A stretch of DNA of 5,956 nucleotides from Chitinivibrionia bacterium (GTDB lineage: Bacteria; Krumholzibacteriota; Krumholzibacteriia; WVZY01): NCBI GenBank assembly GCA_016208665.1, contig JACQXT010000094.1, forward strand, positions 1-5,956, in the 5' to 3' direction. The position numbers and the translations under genes are program-made. The notes beneath the pieces are model-generated. The model saw nothing but the letters and a program-made list of their open reading frames with translations, was not told the DNA's origin and made no database searches. Below are positions 4,379 to 5,956 of the stretch, piece by piece (positions within the stretch are counted from its first letter, which is position 1; every line of letters starts with the position of its first letter).

Positions 4379-5326
4379 TCAGGATCCTCTCACGACGTTC
4401 CGCAGCGTGCTGTTAACGAGGGCGTCGGCAATAACTTCGGCAATTTCCATGGCGACCCGGCGCCCCGATTCGGCGGTCGCACCGCCTATATGGGGCGTAA
4501 AAACCGATTTTGGATGCTTGAGGAGAGGACTGCTTCCGGGGGGTTCGTGCTCGAATACGTCGAAAGCAACGGCGGCGATCTTGCCGCCGTCGAGCGCCTG
4601 AATGACCGCCTCCTCGTCCACAATGCCGCCCCGCGCGCAGTTCACGAGATACACGCCGTCCCGCATCTTCGCTATCTCGGCGGCGGAAACGAGCGACCTC
4701 GTGGACTCATCGAGCGGCACGTGCACAGTGATGAAATCGCTCCCGCCGAGAAGGGTTTCCAAACCGACAAGCTCGACTCCGGGCGGCGCCTGCCGGTCGC
4801 TGGTCGCGAACGGGTCGGTTGCGATTACACGCATTGAGAACGCGAGGAGTCTCCGAGCCACCTCCGCGCCGACTCTCCCGAGGCCGATGATGCCGGCTGT
4901 TTTTCCGCAGAGTTCCGTGCCCTTGAATTGCGGCCGGTCCCATCTGCCTTCGACCATCGAGCGATGCGCCTGAGGGATCCGACGCGCGCATGCCAGCATG
5001 AGAGCGATCGTGTGTTCGGCCGTGGCGATCGTGTTGCCGGCCGGCGAATTCATGACGACGATGCCTCTTCGCGCCGCTTCGGCGAGGTCTATGTTGTCGC
5101 ACCCGGCTCCCGCCCTGCCGATATATCTCAGCTTCGAAGCCGCAGCGATGACATCGGCCGTAAGCCTGGTCGGGCTTCTCACGATCACGGCATCGCAATC
5201 GCACAGGGCGGCTTTGAGCCGTTCCTTGTCGAGCGTCCCGACGATGTCGGAGGATATTTCCGGATAGCGTCGTAATACCTCGAGCGAAGCCGGATGCGGA
5301 TTATCCGTGAGGAGAATCTTGTGCAT
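4379..5326 (-). CDS. serA: D-3-phosphoglycerate dehydrogenase, short form without ACT domain (or related 2-hydroxyacid dehydrogenase)
   Basis: The enzyme oxidises 3-phosphoglycerate to 3-phosphohydroxypyruvate with NAD, the first step of serine synthesis. It has 315 residues and the layout of D-isomer 2-hydroxyacid dehydrogenases. The split catalytic domain includes YIGRAGAGCDNID (68-80) and NSPAGNTIATAEHTIAL (93-109). The Rossmann motif is GLGRVG (148-153), with D171 expected to bind the NAD ribose. Catalytic residues are R232 (NCARGGIVDE), E261 (DVFEHEPP) and H279 (PHIGGAT). It ends where the catalytic core ends, so no ACT or intervening domain is present and serine feedback through ACT is not expected. 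ATG 5326 was chosen over 5353 because GAGGT (5331-5335) precedes it and homologues start at the MHKILLTD strand. It follows the aminotransferase by 57 bases, which supports SerA over other 2-hydroxyacid dehydrogenases. Confidence 0.85.
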   Translation of the reverse strand: MHKILLTDNPHPASLEVLRRYPEISSDIVGTLDKERLKAALCDCDAVIVRSPTRLTADVIAAASKLRYIGRAGAGCDNIDLAEAARRGIVVMNSPAGNTIATAEHTIALMLACARRIPQAHRSMVEGRWDRPQFKGTELCGKTAGIIGLGRVGAEVARRLLAFSMRVIATDPFATSDRQAPPGVELVGLETLLGGSDFITVHVPLDESTRSLVSAAEIAKMRDGVYLVNCARGGIVDEEAVIQALDGGKIAAVAFDVFEHEPPGSSPLLKHPKSVFTPHIGGATAESGRRVAMEIAEVIADALVNSTLRNVVRGS

Positions 5327-5383
5327 GGATACCTCGGTGGCGGGCTGTCGCATAACGGCAGGGCCGGGATCTTGTTGAGCGTC

Positions 5384-5956
5384 TCACCCGCCGCCGAACG
5401 ACTTCAGCACGGCATCGATGCCGGCCCCCGGCCGCCGGTTGATTCCAAGATCCTGAAGAGCCGCTTCGAGAGCCGAGATCATCGCCTGCACATCGGACCC
5501 GTTACAGAATCCGAGGTGGCCGAGCCTGAAAATCGTTCCTTTGAGCTTGCCCTGCCCTCCCGCGATGCGCACGCCGTACCGCTCGTCCATGCGCGCAATG
5601 ATATCCCGGGCGGTTCCGTGCGGCGGAATCACCGCAGTGGTCGCGTTGCACGGCGTATGCGAGAACAGGGCCAACTCCAGCGCTTCGACGGCCGCCCGCA
5701 CGGCCGCGGCGTTCCGCGCATGCCTTCCGATCACCGCATCCACACCTTCGGATACGATCATGGCAAGCGACTCGGCGAGCGCCATGAAGAGTCCGGTAGC
5801 GGGCGTGTAAACCGTGTCCCCCTTCTCGAGCGCATCGAGCGCCCTCTCCAGGTCGAAATAATAAACGGGATGCCCGCGCCTGCGAACACGCTCGACCGCC
5901 CGTCCGCTCAGAGATATGAATGCGAGCCCCGGCGGTGCGCCGAAACCTTTTTGCGA
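5384..5956 (-). CDS. Class V aminotransferase (serine/alanine-glyoxylate type, candidate phosphoserine aminotransferase), C-terminal half
   Basis: This is the last 190 residues of a PLP enzyme of fold type I; the start lies beyond 5956. The visible part opens with SQKGFGAPPGLAF, the class V signature in which the Lys forms the Schiff base with PLP. FISLSGRAVERV and YYFDLERALDALE follow, then TPATGLFMALAESL, which corresponds to the family's 'TPP...YAL.eAL' element. The C-terminal small domain has GVRIAGGQGKLKGTIFRLGHLGFCN, with the conserved Arg that binds the substrate carboxylate. This is the AGXT/serine-glyoxylate branch, not classic SerC. Its position before serA in the same operon suggests conversion of phosphohydroxypyruvate and glutamate to phosphoserine, as reported for such enzymes in some bacteria and archaea. 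Substrate choice is inference. The 5' limit and any promoter are outside the window. Confidence 0.85.
   Translation of the reverse strand, partial: SQKGFGAPPGLAFISLSGRAVERVRRRGHPVYYFDLERALDALEKGDTVYTPATGLFMALAESLAMIVSEGVDAVIGRHARNAAAVRAAVEALELALFSHTPCNATTAVIPPHGTARDIIARMDERYGVRIAGGQGKLKGTIFRLGHLGFCNGSDVQAMISALEAALQDLGINRRPGAGIDAVLKSFGGG

Noticed and set aside
4707..5204. Minus-strand open frame of 165 codons inside serA
   Set aside because: It lies in another frame of the serA region, is Arg-rich and low in hydrophobic pattern, while the serA frame carries all catalytic motifs.
5327..5353. Earlier ATG at 5353 for serA
   Set aside because: It would add nine residues not expected in the family, and the ribosome-binding site GAGGT at 5331-5335 serves the ATG at 5326.

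Overview
The window is bacterial chromosomal DNA with tightly packed genes, a GC-rich coding composition and AT-rich promoter gaps. The single tRNA gene carries its own CCA end. The gene set (a DnaE-type polymerase with an unusual PHP motif, Tpx, PurA with a GDEGKAK loop, an ACT-less SerA next to a class V aminotransferase, and a small XRE regulator paired with a membrane protein) suggests a free-living Gram-negative-type bacterium. I cannot name a phylum from it. There is no CRISPR array, transposase, integrase or phage gene, so this looks like a core-type region rather than an island.

Layout. (1) Positions 1-442, minus: N-terminal 147 residues of a DNA polymerase III alpha (DnaE)-family protein that continues off the left edge. 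A sigma70-like promoter with a palindrome in its spacer precedes it. (2) Positions 617-1562, plus: a divergent two-gene unit of a short XRE/HTH regulator and an overlapping multi-spanning membrane protein. The regulator's promoter lies so close to its start that the mRNA may be leaderless. (3) Positions 1744-2247, plus: thiol peroxidase Tpx, with a strong ribosome-binding site and an inverted repeat upstream. (4) Positions 2305-2380, minus: tRNA-Lys(UUU), convergent with tpx, with its own good promoter at 2417-2444. (5) Positions 2510-3690, minus: purA, broken near 3345 into two frames. About 31-33 conserved residues, including the IMP-loop IGTT-type motif, are missing at the junction. (6) Positions 3834-4265, minus: a small exported protein with a CxxCH motif and Asp/Asn-rich calcium-type loops, followed by a good intrinsic terminator. 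(7) Positions 4379-5326 and 5384-5956, minus: an operon of a class V aminotransferase (5' end outside the window) and a SerA-type dehydrogenase.

How the genes work together. The aminotransferase-serA pair plausibly performs the first two steps of serine synthesis from 3-phosphoglycerate. PurA would perform the GTP-dependent step from IMP towards AMP, if intact. Tpx removes peroxides. The HTH/membrane pair resembles widespread regulator-membrane modules of unknown role.

I see no convincing new multi-gene system. The items most worth a second look are the purA lesion, the palindromic operator candidate at the polymerase gene, the CxxCH protein with no possible second heme ligand, and the near-leaderless promoter layouts.
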